Source of the DNA: CAVSPO01 sp963730005
GTDB lineage: Bacteria; Actinomycetota; Actinomycetes; Propionibacteriales; Propionibacteriaceae
DNA: 64,000 nt
Reading direction: 5' to 3'
NCBI GenBank assembly: GCA_963730005.1
Contig: CAVSPO010000028.1
Span: 278,912 to 342,911, forward strand
Part shown: positions 63,337 to 64,000 of the stretch, piece by piece
Position numbering within the stretch: position 1 is the first letter of the stretch
Layout: each line of letters starts with the position of its first letter
Notes under the pieces: generated by a model
Seen by the model: only the letters and a program-made list of their open reading frames with translations
The model's database searches: none
Told to the model about the DNA's origin: nothing
Translations under genes and position numbers: made by a program

Positions 63337-64000
63337 TTGAAGTTGATCAATCGTCGCTTCCTCGACCGTGTCGTGGCCCTGCCCGTTCCGGTTCGCCGCA
63401 TGATGCTGATGGCCCTCGACGGGGTCGCCTGGGTGTCTGGCGCTGTTGCTGTTCGTGGTCGTGCGGTACGATTTTCAGCTGTCGGGTGAGCGATGGACGT
63501 GGGTGCTGATCTACACGTTGGCGGCCATCATCGTGCAGCTGTTCGTGGGGTTGGCCACCCAGCTCTACCTGGGTCGAAGCCGGATTGGCAGTTTCGGGGA
63601 CGCCACCAGCCTGGCCGTCACCGTGCTTCCTCACCTCGTTGCCTCTCTGGGCGCTGGTGCACGGTCCCGGCGTTCCCCAGGAGTGTGGGGTTGTTCATGC
63701 CGCCCTTGGCGCTGCTGTTCATGGCTACCGGACGCTGGTTCATGCGGGTGTTGGTGACCAGTCGTCCCCGCAAGAACGGGTCAGGTGCGGTCCCGGCGCT
63801 GGTGTACGGAGCCGGTGAGGCCGGCCACGAGGTCGCCCGGCTGGTCGACACCGCCGACGAGGCGCCGTACTCGATCGTCGGGTTCGTCGACGACGATTCC
63901 AGCAAGCGTTATCTGCGGGTGCGCAGCTACCGGGTGCTCGGCACCGGCGACGACCTGGTCGACGTGGCTCGCGAGAAGGGCGCCGACACCGTCATCCTCG
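63337..64000 (+). pseudogene. CapD-like nucleotide-sugar epimerase/dehydratase, 5' part, frameshifted
   Basis: The gene continues beyond the window. Joined pieces: an N-terminal membrane bundle (LKLINRRFLDRVVALPV, then LALLLFVVVRYDFQL and WVLIYTLAAIIVQLFVGLA), then PLALLFMATGRWFMRVLV and the Rossmann start ALVYGAGEAGHEVARLVD with IVGFVDDD. This is the four-helix plus CoA-binding-like region of FlaA1/CapD/PglF-type enzymes, which make dehydrated or epimerised UDP-sugars for capsule or glycoprotein. Three one-base homopolymer insertions (GGG at 63431, TT at 63627, CCCC at 63675) explain the frame changes. Confidence 0.75.

Overview
The window is high-GC (roughly two-thirds G+C by eye), densely coded DNA from an actinomycete. 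CarD, a DLW-39 protein beside tRNA-Ala, a DUF5318-ponA operon, NrtR, AzlCD and frequent GTG starts or very short leaders all point to Actinobacteria. PutP, a giant acyl-CoA dehydratase activase, a TRAP system and PntAB fit a facultatively or strictly anaerobic relative of the Propionibacteriaceae. That family placement is inference from gene content; no 16S gene or marker set is present. I see no phage, IS element, integrase or CRISPR array. No gene-free gap exceeds about 250 bp.

Layout. 0-8.6 kb: the start of a CitE-like lyase, CarD, a secreted GH31 close to sulfoquinovosidases, tRNA-Ala(TGC), a HIT protein whose 3' end is built from tandem repeats, DLW-39, a large unrecognised protein and a NarL-type two-component pair. 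8.6-16.8 kb: an ArsC-like protein, a sigma-like regulator, an MFS carrier, then a tight DUF5318-ponA-GT87-PIG-V envelope operon. 16.8-31.5 kb: putP, carB, azlCD, alcohol dehydrogenase, hisF, a luciferase-like oxidoreductase, an acetyltransferase, thpR, a GH3 enzyme and an AAA ATPase. 31.7-42.7 kb: ilvE (5' frameshift), an L,D-transpeptidase-like protein, a hexose-6-P mutarotase, PRPP synthetase, a DUF5671-like protein, a class V aminotransferase, an acyl-CoA ligase with an alpha/beta hydrolase, and an HTH-MntA/HepT toxin-antitoxin pair. 42.8-53.7 kb: a ZTP riboswitch controlling a stand-alone AICAR formyltransferase, a TetR regulator divergent from a ~1,440-residue ATP-dependent reductase/activase, and an IclR-controlled TRAP transporter. 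53.8-64 kb: a MobA-like protein, an NrtR-like protein with a dead Nudix box, a large helical-repeat gene, membrane proteins, pntAB and the start of a CapD-like nucleotide-sugar enzyme.

The most rewarding points are: (i) the ZTP riboswitch-purH arrangement; (ii) the single-chain activase/DUF2229/HgdB-like fusion with several cysteine clusters; (iii) the GH31 with a QRRW variant of the sulfoquinovose-binding motif; (iv) three families of short repeats: a ~66-bp palindrome in three copies, a 46-bp palindrome in two, and 55-57-bp GC-rich tandem arrays at two loci; (v) matching IclR-type operators in front of the regulator and of the TRAP operon; (vi) about ten apparent frameshifts, every one explained by one extra base in a short homopolymer. 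The last point suggests systematic sequence overcalls rather than real gene decay.
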